64,000 nt of DNA from Rhypophila decipiens (lineage: Eukaryota; Ascomycota; Sordariomycetes; Sordariales; Naviculisporaceae): the NCBI GenBank assembly GCA_033297075.1, contig MU858073.1, positions 124,001-188,000 on the forward strand, given 5' to 3'. The position numbers and the translations under genes were made by a program. Within the stretch, counting starts at the first letter, position 1, and the number at the start of each line of letters is the position of its first letter. Below are positions 1-13,117 of the stretch, piece after piece. The notes beneath the pieces were generated by a model. That model was not told the origin of the DNA, searched no databases, and saw only the letters and a program-made list of their open reading frames with translations.

Positions 1-631
1 ATCTGGCGGTAGGTTGGGAAACCATACTTCTCAATCGAGACATTGTCGAGGCTGCATGACGATGCCCTGCGGCTGTGGTCCATGGCAGGCTCACTTGCAA
101 AGTTCATGTAGAAGTTGGAAGCATCAGCCGTCTCGGTGAATGACAGAGCAGCAGAGTAAGGAATGACTCCTGGGTTGGTGTAGCTGCGCTGGTGGGATGG
201 GCGGAACGAGGCATTCTTGGTAGCCCTTGCCTGAGCCGGAACAGTCCGGGCACGCTTGGGAGCCGGAGCTACGACTTCGGAAGGCATGAAGGCCTGGTCC
301 TGGCTCCGGATCTTGGGAAGAAGGAGAGGCCCATGAGTCCGGACGGGAGACCGTGCTGGAGTGGTCCGCCTTGTGCTCACAGTAGGAGCCGAGTCTGAAG
401 GCGATGACTCGAACGAGTAAACGGATCCATGTGAGCTTGAACGGTTGTGGCTGGGAATGAAAGGGACCTCGAGAAGAGACGGATCAAAAGTGAAGCTCGG
501 AGGCGTGGTGGGATCGCAATGCGGGAAGGTGAAGTCAAAGGTGACATCCGCTGCCAGACTAATGAGTGTGTTAGCTATGATCCCAGACTTTTGCTTGATG
601 CCCAGAGAAATGCCAGCACTTACGTGGACAT
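1..631 (-). CDS. N-terminal part of an unrecognised, probably regulatory protein (cut by the left edge)
   Basis: The reading frame is visible on the minus strand and runs off the window at base 1. The start ATG is at 631-629 in an 8-nt first coding exon (631-624). A 65-nt intron (559-623) follows, with donor GTAAGT, a GCTAAC branch sequence and acceptor TTAG. Exon 2 (558 to 1) stays open for 185 more codons, giving at least 188 residues. The protein starts MSTLAADVTFDFTFP, is rich in Ser, Pro and Thr, and holds the segments SFTFDPSLLEVPFIPS, GPLLLPKIRSQDQ and, at the edge, YGFPTYRQ. It has no signal peptide, membrane segment or catalytic motif. A disordered N-terminus with a long upstream region would fit a transcription factor, but the DNA-binding part would lie outside the window, so that is inference. 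I do not recognise the family. Confidence 0.75.
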
Positions 632-888
632 GATTGTTGACTGGTTTGGGCTATGTGTCTCCTGAGACACACGGCTTGTACGATTATGCTGTAAGGATGA
701 GTAATTACTGAGAGTCCGGCTCCGGGATGGTTGGTTGAATCTTTTTTGAGAGACGGAATGAAGGAGATGAAGGGCGGGGAGGAGGAAGGGGTGAGGACCT
801 CTCCTGAGAAGTCGTGATGATGCTTGGAAGCGGTGATGCTTGATGATGGGATGGGAAGAACAGACAAGAGGAAGATGAGGACAACAAG

Positions 889-895
889 ATATATA
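889..895 (-). promoter_or_regulatory. TATA-like element upstream of the left-edge gene
   Basis: TATATAT on the minus strand, about 260 bp upstream of the start codon at 631 and just upstream of the pyrimidine-rich leader. The position suits a core promoter, but this is motif matching only. Confidence 0.3.
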
Positions 896-3800
896 CTTGT
901 TCTCGTCGCGAGATCACCGAGCCAGGTCCATAGGCTCAGGATGGCCGGGCAGATGCGGACCCATGATGCAGCAGCCCAACTCGCGTTCGAGGAGTGATGG
1001 GTAGGGAACGGGATGCCGGACGCGCGAGATGTCGACCTAGACGCAGGACGTAACCCGAGCTAGGGAAGACACCTCGTAGCTAGCATGGCATTGCGTGTAC
1101 CGCGAGCGAGGCGAGGCGTGTATTCCGTGACCCATGTCAAGGCGGGTAGACAGGGTAGAATGCCAGGCTAGTACATGATGCAAAGTCGTAGCCGTTGTGG
1201 TCCCTCCCATGGGCCGTTGTTCATACCTCGAGGTACGTACCTTGGGCCATGGGAGATGCGGCCACACGCCTCCTCTGATTGAGATGGATGAAAATAAACC
1301 TGAAACGCGGAAAAGATGGCGCCCAGCAAGACCTCTCATGTTGCTCAACGTCCAAAAGACGGGGAAGCCTAGACAGGATAGGACCGACCTCGTCCTTGTT
1401 CGAGATTATCTAACCCGAACGAGGCACCTTGTCACTTGACGCACGACGGGAGAGGATTCAAGAAGCACAAAGTGTGGCTGGCCAAGCAAATCCGGAGAGA
1501 AGTACTTTTGTATCAAATTGTTCAAAACAGCCCCTTTGGCCTAGGAAACACAAGACCCGAGGTATATGCTACACAGCTTGTGTAGAAGGCCGCTGCGCAT
1601 CTTGGTCGGCGGCTCTTGTGGTAACCCCGGGTAGCAACATCAGACGAGCGCTGGGTGAAAAGAAATTGGAATCCTGAGTGTAGAGCATGGGGGAGGAAGT
1701 GTCCATGTCAGGCGAGAAAGTAAAAGATGATTCCACTCTCGGAATGTCCTGATCCATCGCCATCCCCTCCAAAGAGAGAAAGAGCATCTGGACAAGCGGG
1801 TTGCAACGAGGAAAGAGCAAGGCGCCAAAGTACCCAGCAAAAGTGGCCGGCCCGGTTCGCACTGTCAGCCGGGAAGGCACAGTATGGCCCAGACCAGTGT
1901 GAACTAGACCGACAAGTAACAAAAGTCCGATGGGAGTTTTGTGCAAGAGAGGTACCGAGCTTCCTGCAGCTCGCCTCATTTTTGCTTGTTTCGTTCGAAA
2001 TGGTAAAGCTTTGCTGGCCCAAGCTTCTCAACAGTTGATGTCCAATTCCAGGGTTTCAACCAATTCCTGATTCCCTTCTCCCCCACGATCCATTTGAGCC
2101 AGTCGGTTGGAGGACAAGACGAGACTACCACTGTACCCTAGTCCTGAGAGTTGAACAGTAAAAGTGCGTTCCAGCCTTGTGATTGGCCCGGGAGCATATC
2201 TGAGCATGCAGTACCACTAGCCTCGCAGGCGTCTATGAGTCATATTTAGACACATGGTTCTGCATAGCAAGCTCCTTGGAGTCTTTTTCCAATGCGACAT
2301 TGAAAATGCATGAGCGGTGGGAAGGACATCGAGGTTGCTCTCGAGTTGATCCCTGGTCCCCTGCGCGGGGCAGCAACCGCGGATGTGGGGAACCGTTGCC
2401 CACGCTTCCCACGGTCCACGTCGCCTGTCCCCGGTCGCGGCTTTCATTCGGCGCGGGATGGCACCACCAAAGTTCATCCTAGGCCGTGGCTTTTGGCGTC
2501 TCTCGAATGACACGCCGGAACACCAACCCAACATCCCACCGATATGGCAGCCACACTACTCTGATGATCTGTGGCTCTGCTATGCTTTTGAGAGCTTCTT
2601 TTTCTCCCGGGTCTGTCCGGCGGTTTAGCCGCGCATGGAGCGCAGCAATCTCGTCTATCGCGGCTGGTTGCCGGGTTGGACTTCGGCTCTGAAATTGCAG
2701 CTTCGAGAGTCGAAACCCATGGGAGCAATCATGACAATTATGGTATCCGTACTCTGGCCAGAATACTACAGAATATTGCTCTCACCATGCTGATTGATTC
2801 AACCCCACGAAACCCACTGAAAGTTGCATTTGCATGCTGTAGGTAGGTGTTCTGACAACACAGCAGATTGGGCACCCACGTTCTGCTTCATTTCGTTCGG
2901 GCAGTCGGGCATGTTGCATGTGCCAGTTCATTCCTTCATCGACGCTCGCCTCACTAATTTACTTCGGCCTCGAATCTGCTCGCATTCTCCGAGAGAAATT
3001 TCAGGTTTCTCATCGTCTGCCGGTTCTCGGCCGGCCTGTCTCGACAAGCTCCCATCTCATTACGGCTACAGAGGAGGAGTATAACGCTATTTTTGGCGAG
3101 CGGATACTCAGGATGATCAAGTATTGTCCTGAATCCTGTCTCAGGGTGATGTTGAAGTTTATTCTAGTAGGGCTGAGATGGAGATGAAGGGATCCACGTT
3201 CCACCTCTGTATCCGAAGAGAAAGGCCGCCGCTCGGGCTCGGAAAAATGCTAAGCAGCGGTTACTGAAATTGATGCTGTGTTATCTTGACAGAGGCGGCC
3301 AGCCGTCTGATCCTGACTCCAAGAGCCTTAGCAGTGGCAGCACTGCTTGGTCGTTTGACGACATGAGCATGGCCTGGCCAAGCGCTCGAGGTGGGCGACA
3401 ATCCTCTGCTTAACGTCCCATCGAGGCGCGCTCCATGGGTGCGGCGGATATCGCTGGCGGCTGTTTAATCTACGCAATGTCAGCTGATGACCTTGCCTGG
3501 ATCACTGGACTAACATAATTTCGGGTCACCCCGTTAACAATGGCAGCCATGCTCTGTTGCGGTTCTTGACAGGCTGGCCTTGAAATTGGAGTCGAGTTTG
3601 ATAATGGCCCCAGCAAGGATGAAGTCGGGTGAGGTGCCAAGCCAAGCGCTTGTCCCCGCCCGCAATTTAGGCTTGCCGCCCAGCCTTGCCGACGCCAACT
3701 CTCAAGCTGGCGCTTAGTGAAATTGTTAGAGACCGGCCACCCAGCCCAACAACATCCAATCCCCGCGCTGATCTGCCTTCTCTCAACAATGCCATAAAGA

Positions 3801-6800
3801 GCTTTCATTTCCCCGGTGAGACAGAATCCGAGTTTCGGTCGGACACAGCCTCGGCCTCGAGGTTACCAAGCCGGGACGGTGAATTTGTCAAGCACTGTTA
3901 AGACGAAATTATCACCGAGCGCTTACCGTGGAAAAAGAGCCGAAAATTCCACTTTGGCAGTATGTTTGGCCAGAACAAGCGCCTTGCGAAATGGATAGGA
4001 GCATTATGAATCAAGCATGGTGAAGAGAGGGGTCTTTTTTTTGCCGACATGATAAGCGCACAAGCGATTTTACCCGATATGATGGTATGATTCTGGACTT
4101 CATCTTGACTCTCCAGCCACAGTTGCGAGCATGCCACGAACTCAACAAGGTGAGCTTCCAAAGTCATGGCTGCGGCGCGAAAGACACACGGGACTGACGG
4201 GAGTCTGAGCTTCTTCCTTCCCGATCTGCACTAACCCGCTTCTGGCGCCGGCCCACGATTCGTTCTGCGGTACGCGCTTGCACCCCTGTCAATCTCCATG
4301 CGGCGCGTCCAGATCTACCGGGGTGCTCGGGCCAATCACAGCCAGTCCCGTTCAACGTCAACCCGTCAGTTTCGTGGCATTCTCCCGTTGATTGGCTGAC
4401 ATTTGTCAAAACATTTTCAACCTCCCCATCCAACTTCTGCAGTAATCGCTGTTAGTGTTCCCCAATCCCCACGACGTCGAACTCCCCTCCTCGGAAGCAT
4501 TCCGGATTTCTTCTTTTGCAGATTCGAAAGAGTCACAGTGGATATTGCACAGCAGAGCAAACTTGGCAAGTTTGTTTCAGGTGTCATTGTTTCAACTCTG
4601 AATGACTCACTTGCACATATTTCGCTCACTTGAGCTGCAGATCGATGATATCTGATTGTCGGTGAGCCGGCACTTGTGATGGTGACCGCGATCATGGTGA
4701 TGGGATGTGGAAAGTATACGTGTTCACGGTGGACATGGCTTCTGCCTTGGTGGCTCTGTATATCCAAGCGAAGCGCCGCTATGCCAAAGGTTCCTCGTTC
4801 TCAGCATGAACTTTGGAGGTCTCGGCCTTGACCTGCTTTCTTTCTTCACCGCGAGTTGACGAAAAGTTCGTCGATATCGTGGCTTGGCGTTCTGCGTCCC
4901 ATGAAACTCCACCTCAAGAGAGGACTGATTGTTTTACTCTCTCCCGAGGTCCCGAATTCTCGTTCCCGGGGCCCGAGATCTTGCTTCTCAAACAGCTGTG
5001 GCCACCGCTTCTGGCCACACACTGCTGCACTTCAGACAGCTCTCTACACTGCATACCGCAAACTCGAACCCTTTATTACCCCTTGTTGCACTTTTGTACC
5101 TGCTGTTGTCAGTTGTGGCAACTTCTCTCCTCTTGCTCTACTTCACCCTTTCCCACCTGCCCTCCCACACAGAATCGTAGGGCAGAAACATCGTGACCAT
5201 CTCAGGTCGAAGTATCAGGCCATCCTCATTTCCCGGAAAGAGTTTCATTCAGACTCTGGCGCTGGTTTTCTATTCGCTTAGTCTTCTGCCCTACCTGATT
5301 CCTCTGCAAACAAAGTTGTTGAACAATGACGCAATTAACGCCCGCTTCGTTTCCCATTTTTATACATATCCGAGATGATGGGAATCAAGGGTCTTCATTT
5401 TCATTTTCGTGGTGTTGAACTCGTGACAGAAAGTTCTGTCCAAAGTGACGAGGGCATGTGGCCTTGGTGATGGCTGGCCTGGCCTGAACGATGAGGCATT
5501 GTTCTACGAACTCTTGCGAGTGCCATCTTCAGACTCATTTCATTTCACCGTCGGCTTATATTTGCACCTGTTCGCATTCTGAAGTTGAGATGGTGACGAC
5601 AGTCAAGAGTCACGGAAGCTGGCCTTGGAAGTTCGATCCATCTTGCCCTCGAGGCGTCGCACTGAAAAACAAACTGACAGCTACATGCACATCAGCTCAT
5701 CCTCATGACTTGAAGGATGAAAGCCACCCGATGATCAGTCTAGAAGAGGCACAATAAAACAATGTCAGGGACGAAGCTGTCCCAAAACGGAAAGCAAGCA
5801 AACAATAGCTGCCAAACTCAAAATCTATTTGTGGCGCTCCCAGGCGACGCAATGTCATGCATACTCTTCAAAAAAGACGCCTTTCTTCAAGCTTCAAATT
5901 CCCCTTTGCGCCCACTTGCGTAGTACTCACCTACGTCGGCTCCCTCCTGGAGTACCTACAATTGTACCTGAATCTGAACATGAAATCTGGCCCGAAATCT
6001 CGGCCGGCCAGGTTACAAGGCCCGGTGGGGTATGTACACCTGTGGGTGGTGGTTTGCATACCCGCCCATCCTCTGCTGTCAAGCAAATTTCCATGTCGGG
6101 AGCAAGTAACACAAGGAGATGCGGAAATGCAGCTAGCCAACCGCCGGTATAATGAACTTACTATGTAAGGAAACTCTCCTGAACCGCACCGGCCGACTTG
6201 CTTGACTTGTCTCCACAACGGCGTACCGCCCGTTATTCCGCCATGAAAGACATTCATTTCATCTCATCTACTTATCTACCCTGTAGGAGACAGAAGAGGG
6301 TGTGGGAAAGACGCTGAACTGTGCGCACTGGAGATGCTCGGGATGGAGTAGGTAGTCAGTCCTCTTGATAAAATCATCTCGAGATCTGCCATCTCCCGCT
6401 ATTCTCGAGCTACGGTAATTCTGCTTAACTGAGAAATGCTTTATCAAATTGCCTCTGTACATACGTACCTACCTACCTCATAGCTGCTGCAGGGTCCAAC
6501 TCGAAACCGCCAGCCCTAACGTATCAGCCTCCAACCTTATATTCCTAAACCACACACCTGCAGAAGTCAGGTCAGGTGCTACCCGTCCGTCCTGGCCTGA
6601 CGTACGTACGTCCATGGCTCATGAAGGAGCCCATTCTGCCAGCCTGCGTGCTCAACACACTGATTCATGGCCTCCTTCCGGAATATTCATGTCCCGGTTA
6701 TATAAACCTCAGCTTTCGTTTTTGCACCGCCACCCGGACCTGATCTTGTTGACCAAGAGTGTTGTGAATTCATGTCTGTTTCGTTCGTCTATACATGTCT

Positions 6801-7780
6801 GCTTCTATACAGTCTAGTAGCGCAAGTTGAAAAAGAAAAAATTGGTTCTACTACGTACCGCTTCCCCGTGACCGGACGTTAGGCCACGGTTGGATAACTC
6901 GCCGTGAGGCTGTGCTACCTAGTTAAACCATAGTATCTGTTTTATATCCAGGGGAACTTACTTACAGGATTGTACACCGCTTCGTATATGTGGGCAACTA
7001 TGTAATGATCTCTCCTCGGGGAAGAGAGTATCAAGACCTTCAGAGTGCGGTAGCCCGCACCGGTCACACATGACAAATTTCATGTTATTCATGTTGTCTA
7101 TCAGGGTTGTGTTAAAGACTGATTTCAAACCTCATGTATTATTGGGTGGGTTTGTTCTAGAGACGATGGCAATGAAAGCTACTGCTGCCAAGCAAGCGAA
7201 AAAGAAAGAAACATGACTACGAAAAAGAAACATGACATGCCCAATCTAATATCTGCTTCTAGTTTTATTCTAATTCTTCGAGTAGTTACCCGTTTTTACC
7301 TAATGGTATAGCAGCTATATGTCTCTCATCCTGATTCAGATCCATATGCTTCTCAGCATACATGTGTTCATCTATCGCCAAGTGCATACACTCATTCATT
7401 CCTTATATTGTTAATACATTCGCAGGTTTACTTGAGAAAAATAAATCATTCTATAAGAGTCCCTTGTAGTTAAGAATTTGTATCAAGTTATTATCTTGAT
7501 GCTTAAACTACTGAATACCTCGTGTAGCTGTCACGTACAGACAGCATAAAAGTCATGACCCGCAATTCAATCACGGTATATACCACAGCAAGGCAGGAAA
7601 CAGCGAGTTGAATCCTTGGTCATCCTCAATGTCTCGCCTAACAGCTACTATCTCATAAAGAGGCATGTATTTCGCTTGTCCTTTTCCAGCAACCAATCCC
7701 TAATCAACGCTCTCCACCAAAGAGAAATTCATCAAGTGGTATTATGTCTGTACTAGTATTCTATCCTTTATCCGTACATC

Positions 7781-7800
7781 CATTCCATTCCATTCCATTC
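7781..7800. repeat. Short tandem repeat (CATTC)4
   Basis: Four perfect CATTC units in the presumed 3' untranslated region of VRL1. Confidence 0.8.
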
Positions 7801-7854
7801 CACACACGGCCTCTATCCGTCCGTACGCTTCTAAATTGACCAACCAGGTCCATG

Positions 7855-10800
7855 TTATGTGCTCATTACCCCATCAGTGTGGAGGGGAGTAGGCGACAGC
7901 CCATTGACATGATCCAGTCTCCCACCGTTTGTACTACCTTCATCCACCACCTGTCCCCCAAGACTCGGATCCAAACCAGCCGTCGACCTCTTGCCATCCG
8001 CAATAATATCGCCATTCCCATCCAAACACCTCACCTTCCTGAGCGCCCTCTGAATCCCCTCGAGCCTCATCTTCTCAAGCACAACCATCCCCCTCGCCAG
8101 ATCCCGTATCGCCCTACGCCCCATCTTCTCGTGCATATCCCTCCACCCCGCCAACTCACCAGCAACAGTCTGCTGCGTATACCTCAGTTCCCGACAAAGA
8201 TTCTCAGCCTCTACTTCCTTCTCCCTGGCTTTCTCTTCCCTCTCTTCGTTGAGCCGTTGTCGTGTATCATCTAGTAAACCCAACGGCCAACGTGAGGATC
8301 GGTTCAAGGAGCTGTAGTTGCGTTCTACCTCCCTGCGCGTGGCGATTATCTTTGCGATTGTTTGCGGGGGTCGGGCTAGGGCTCTGAGGATAGCCTCTAC
8401 GTTGCTGTATAGTGAGAGGAAGGTATTGAAGAAGAGTGTGGAGGGGAGGTTCTGAGGTACCGCTAGGGACTCGACGTAGACTTTGAATGCTGACATGTGG
8501 GATTGGGGTAGGAAAGGAAGGTTGTTGATTCCCCGCAAAAGAATGTTGGAGGCTGAGTAGAGATCTAGTTGCAATTATTTTCATTAGCTGTCTAGTGCTT
8601 TAGAACAGGGCAAAGGAAAATAAGCTCACCATTCACGACATTGCCAATGGCACTCGCCCGCCTCGCTACACTCCTCGTAGAGAAATGCACGCTGCGGACC
8701 ATGTCCCGGGCGTGGTCGATAAACTGCTCCACCTCTCTGAGGTCCTCGACCGGCTCGAGCTCGTCGTGCACCTTCTCCTTGAGCGCGTCGGCCTTGAGCT
8801 TGCTGCGCTCGGCCATCATGTCCATCTGACAATCTGGCACCAAGAAGAACTCCCACAGCATCTCGTGCGTGGAAAACGTGGGATGGGCCAATAACACGCG
8901 CAAGAACCAGTCCATCCGAACCTGGAGGTCCTTGAGGACGGACCGGCTTGGTTTCGATGGAATCTGCGTGGGCGATCGTAGGTCAGCCAAAGATGGGATC
9001 CACGATGCCGGGTTTTCCATCTGGAGAAGCTTGGCGAGCTGTTCAAAGTCAGATAATGACCGCCGGCAGGTCGTCACGACGTAGCTGTGCTCGTCTACGG
9101 GAGCCCCCGACTTGAGGACAAACCGGATCGAGGCATCTTCGACGAAATACGACCGCACCACGCCGGTTGTCCGCGAGTCTGAACCCGGGACGAGTGAGAA
9201 CAGCGTAAGATCGTCAATCTTGTTCCTGACCTCATCATCCTTGGCTAGTTCCACGGCCGTCAGCCCCCGAAGTTCCCTTGCGGCCACATCGATTCGAGGA
9301 TCCCCAAACAACACCCTCACCATATCGAAGCGGCCATATTTGCTCGCCACCATTAACGGCGTGAACCTCTTCTCGTTCTTCGCATTCACATCGACGTCGC
9401 ATTGCTGCAGGATCTGCATGGCCAGTTTGGCCTCGCTCACGATGTGCAAAAGGGTATTGCCCTTGACGTCGATGTGGTCGTCAATATGAAGCGGCAGATT
9501 GTCCCCTTGAGTCTTGGTTGCGACATCCAGTGCTTCTCCCACCATGGTCGAGTAGTTTGGGTGATCATATGACCGACAGAGGGCAAAGAGAGGAGTCTGC
9601 CCATTCTTGTCCTTTTGTCGCCAGGGCAGCAATTTGCCAATCTTCTTTATTAAGAATGGCGCGTGGAACAGGTAATGTGCCGCACTGCGACCCCACGTAT
9701 CTTGATGTGCAAGATAGTTACGGATTTTCTCATCGTCGCTTGTTGATTCGAACAAAAAGTCCAGCACCACGTTGATCAGGTCAGTATGCCCCAACTGCAC
9801 GGCCGCGCTCAGGAGGGTGGTACCTTCACGGTTCCAGTCCTCCAATAGCACGTCTGCCGAGTAATATTGCCTTAGGGAGAAAAGATACCTCAGAGCATCG
9901 GGTCTTGCGTTTTGGATCGCCATCATGGGAACCGACTCCCCAAACGAGTCCTGAGTCTGCGCCAGCCGCTCAATCGACGTATCTCCCTCGATCCCACTGG
10001 CAAAGGTCCCGATGCTAGCTGTCCGTGACCGGAAGGATATCTCGGAGCTGCTGGACAGGCTCCTGGTATCCATTGATACTTTCTTAAGCTTCTTTATTGG
10101 GTGTATCAAATGATGATGTTCTGGAGCCCCCTCTGCCATATTCTGGAATGGAAAGACATGGCCCAGACTAGACCCAAGTGAGAATCTCTCAGAGACGGTG
10201 AAATCTGTCCATGATGACCGTCCTGAGGTGCCGTTTGTGAAGCTCCAGCCACCGCTGGTGGATGGCCTTCGGGACGATGGGCCAGACTCAATAGCAAACT
10301 CGTCCAGATCCTGATCGGCAAAATCCAGACAAGGCTCCATTATCTTTTTGAGCTCTGTCACATCACCCTTTGCTGCCGCATCCCACAGTGCCTTGTTTCG
10401 ACGGCTCGCTCTCCGCAAGCCCCCGGAATCGCGGTCCAGATACGACAAGACAGCTTCGAATGTGCTGAGAGCATATCCCATCTCGCCACTATCCACATCG
10501 TCGATGAAGATGAAATGGCGGATGTAGATCAGCCTTGCCTGGAGATGCTTGATCTGAGCCTTGATCACGACATACAGAAGCAGCGATACGAGAGTATCGG
10601 CGTTGATGGTCATGATGGGCTTTTCCGAGTTTGCTTTTCTTGTCGCTCCCGGCTCCGGTGCATCTGGATCCGTGAGTCGCGCGGCTTTCTTCGTTGTGGA
10701 CAAGAGGACCTCCATCATTTCTTGAGGGCAAGTGGCGTTGGTCATTTTCCGAAGCTCCTCTACCGCGTGATTCAGTCGCGAAATAAGGTCACGCTTGGCT

Positions 10801-12014
10801 TGTGATCCTCCCTCCATGACAATCCCGAGCTGGGATATATCTATATTGTCCATCTGCCGGATTTTGGCCTCGAGTTCGAGGTCGTCCGGTCGTTTTATAG
10901 CCGTCAAACGCGGGAAGAGAAGATGATGGACATTTTCCGTCACATATCGCTCGATCAGACGTTCCACGACAGGACCCGTCAGCTCAGTAGTTGCCCCAAG
11001 AAGCGACAACTGTTGCTTGTCCACACTCTGAAATAGGTCAATGGCAGCTGTAACGGCTGTTTCCAAAGAAGCTCTCATCACGTCCTCGTCGTCTTCGGCA
11101 AAGAAGTTTTCCACAACGCGGACCCCATTGGTGGCCCTCGTAGCATTTGGACTCCCTGTACTGTTGGACCTCGCTCTCTTCATGGCACTAGCAATCGGAC
11201 CAGCGGGCTCAGGGTCAGGAATATTGACGGCAGACGGCGGGGGAGGCAGTGGCCGCTCGAAGACAACAGTGAACTCGCGAAAGAGCTTCTCCAGACCTCC
11301 CTGCATCTGCCTCGCAATGGCAGGAAAGTTGTTTAGAAGCTCATGGAAAGTCTTGATGTCTTTTTTCCGCGGGAGGCCTGCCGAGTCGCTGCTTTCGGGC
11401 TGAGAAGCTTTTTTCGGCGCCTTGGTCGACTCCGGGGGTAATATGGCCGGCTCAGTAGTGACGGTGTCCCATGTTCCCACCAGCGGACTAGATATCCAGT
11501 ATATTAGAAAGGATCTCGGCTCGAGGGTGTCGGGGTACCATATGGTGTCGCCCTGGAGAATTGCTTGCGATAGAGCTTTGAAGCCTGAAAACCAAATATC
11601 CATTAGTATGGTGTCCGTCTCTCTCTCTGGCTCTCCGTCCTCGACCAAAAGACCAATGGGAAGTTCGGAAACAGGGCTACCTTTATTGCTGTAGATATAG
11701 TTGTCCTTGATGACGATGCTCCTCCCATTGATCGTGCTATAAACCTTGGGCTTGCCTTTCATTTCGCGAAGATTCGGCGCCCCATCCTTCCCTCCCGCGA
11801 CCGGGCCCTTCGGCACTGGAATGCGCAGCACATGGCTACCCAGGAAGTCCTCGGAGGATATGGAAGCCAAGAGAGGCGCACCGGTCTCTCGGTCGCGGGA
11901 GTCGAGCAGAGCAAGAGTCGATGGTACAAGAAGGATGTGCTGTTGGGCAGGCGTGCACTGGGCAAGCAGCGGGCTTTTGGAGAAGGCGCTGAGGAATGGG
12001 TTTAGGGGTTGCAT
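7855..12014 (-). CDS. VRL1: VPS9-domain, ankyrin-repeat, PX-BAR endosomal protein (VARP-like, VRL1)
   Basis: Two exons, 12014-8630 and 8564-7855, are joined across a 65-nt intron (8565-8629; donor GTGAGC, branch GCTAATGA, acceptor CTAG) and give 1364 residues. The N-terminus (MQPLNPFLSAFSKSPLL) is followed by a VPS9 Rab5-GEF domain at about 340-545, with the conserved stretches TLVSLLLYVVIKAQIKHLQ and GEMGYALSTFEAVLSYL. Ankyrin-type repeats lie at about 720-960 (GTTLLSAAVQLGHTDLI, GNTLLHIV, RFTPLMVASKYGRFDMVRVL). A PX-like fold follows at about 975-1085 (CRRSLSDFEQLAKLL), then a helical C-terminal BAR-like region. This order matches yeast Vrl1, which pairs with Vin1 in the VINE sorting-nexin-BAR complex; VPS9 domains activate Rab5-type GTPases on endosomes. 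The intron separates the PX and most of the BAR coding sequence. All parts are intact. The exact domain limits are my estimate. Confidence 0.9.
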
Positions 12015-13117
12015 TCATTCAACGCTGTCGCAACTCCTGATGCGGTCTGTTGGCGATGGTCCGACAACCATTGAGCAAGCGCAGGGTATCGACTAGAGTT
12101 GTGGAGATCTGTCGCAGACTCTCTGGACGACTGGTCGATGCGTTGGGCTATGATCGCGGCTCTCTTGAACTTGCAACGGGATCGACAGCTACCGGGAGGG
12201 AAGCGATGAGAACTTGGAAAGTGATAAGACCGCAAGTGGGCGAGCCGGGCGGTGTATTTCGGAGAGCTAGGAATCGCTATAAGAATTGGATCAGACAAAA
12301 CAAATCTTGGTAATAAAAGTTTACAATGTTCGTTGTCTTCATTGATTATATCTCTTAAGTTTGTTGGGTTCGCCTGACGCGTACGGTCACTATCGACAAA
12401 TACCTAGGTTGGCAGGAGCACTGACGCATTCACTATCCGGTCTTGAGTGCAGGTGCTAGAAGCGGCCCCTGGCCCAGTAGCCATCTGCCAGAGCCCGGGG
12501 TTTGTCCATTTGCTGGGATTCATCCTTCTGGCTGGACCAATCAACGCTGTCAGGGGCTTGGGGGATCAACGTGAAGTGGGGTACTACAGGTGTGTAGAAC
12601 AACCTTGCCAAGCCGAACATGACCCGAACAAGCTCACCTGAGCGTCATATCGTGAAGTTGAGCCCGGCGCAACCGGGCAGACAGTGGCATCTTGACATGA
12701 GTGGATCATGCGCCGGCACAATTTTCTCTTATTTACCAAATCTTTATCCAGAAGCATCTTGCTGCAAACGATGCTGGTAGTAATCTCGGATACAAAGGAA
12801 GTGATGGTCAAATCTTGCTTTTTTATTGTCTATGGATATATCCGTTTTCTGCCAAAGCTTGCGCATAAATAACAGCAAGATGGCCAAGAAAACTCGGTCT
12901 TCATCACTTCCCGCCGGGTGTTTTCCATCTGATGGAAGCACTGGTATCAAGGACCGCACATTCATCTCATTGCGCTCAAGTGGTAGCGACCCTGCCGGAT
13001 CCCATTAGCAGCCATGGTGTGCGCCTGAAGTGCACAACCACCCGCCTCCGTAGTACGGAATGAACAGCTCCAGTTCTTCCGTGCCAACCTCTGTCTTCAG
13101 ACGAGGAACTATACTCC
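12015..13117. other. Intergenic: VRL1 promoter and OLA1 3' region
   Basis: About 1.1 kb between two minus-strand genes. I see no further coding exon, RNA gene or clear repeat. Confidence 0.6.

Larger units (their letters stand above)
632..7854. other. Long intergenic region (7.2 kb) with no supportable gene
   Basis: Between the start codon of the left-edge gene and the stop of VRL1 there is no reading frame with a family signature or a convincing exon-intron chain. Bases about 720-870 are purine-rich on the plus strand, giving a pyrimidine-rich leader just upstream of the left-edge gene's ATG, as is usual in fungal 5' leaders. Short TACC/TACG runs occur near 6460-6480 and 6602-6612. About 7080-7560 is visibly AT-rich. 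A 13-bp direct repeat (AAAGAAACATGAC) occurs at 7205-7217 and 7224-7236. The rest probably holds regulatory DNA and untranslated transcript. Confidence 0.6.

Noticed and set aside
1569..1979. A 136-codon minus-strand frame with a hydrophobic start resembling a signal peptide
   Set aside because: The start is only weakly hydrophobic, the rest looks random, and no neighbouring exon or conserved cysteine pattern supports a secreted protein.
5035..5080. A GGTTCGAGT box-B-like sequence on the minus strand
   Set aside because: No T stem, anticodon stem or acceptor stem can be formed around it, so it is not a tRNA.
4813..5281. Overlapping plus-strand frames of 127 and 141 codons, Cys/Leu/Ser-rich
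   Set aside because: They come from a pyrimidine-rich stretch. Both frames are open at once, which fits skewed composition rather than coding.
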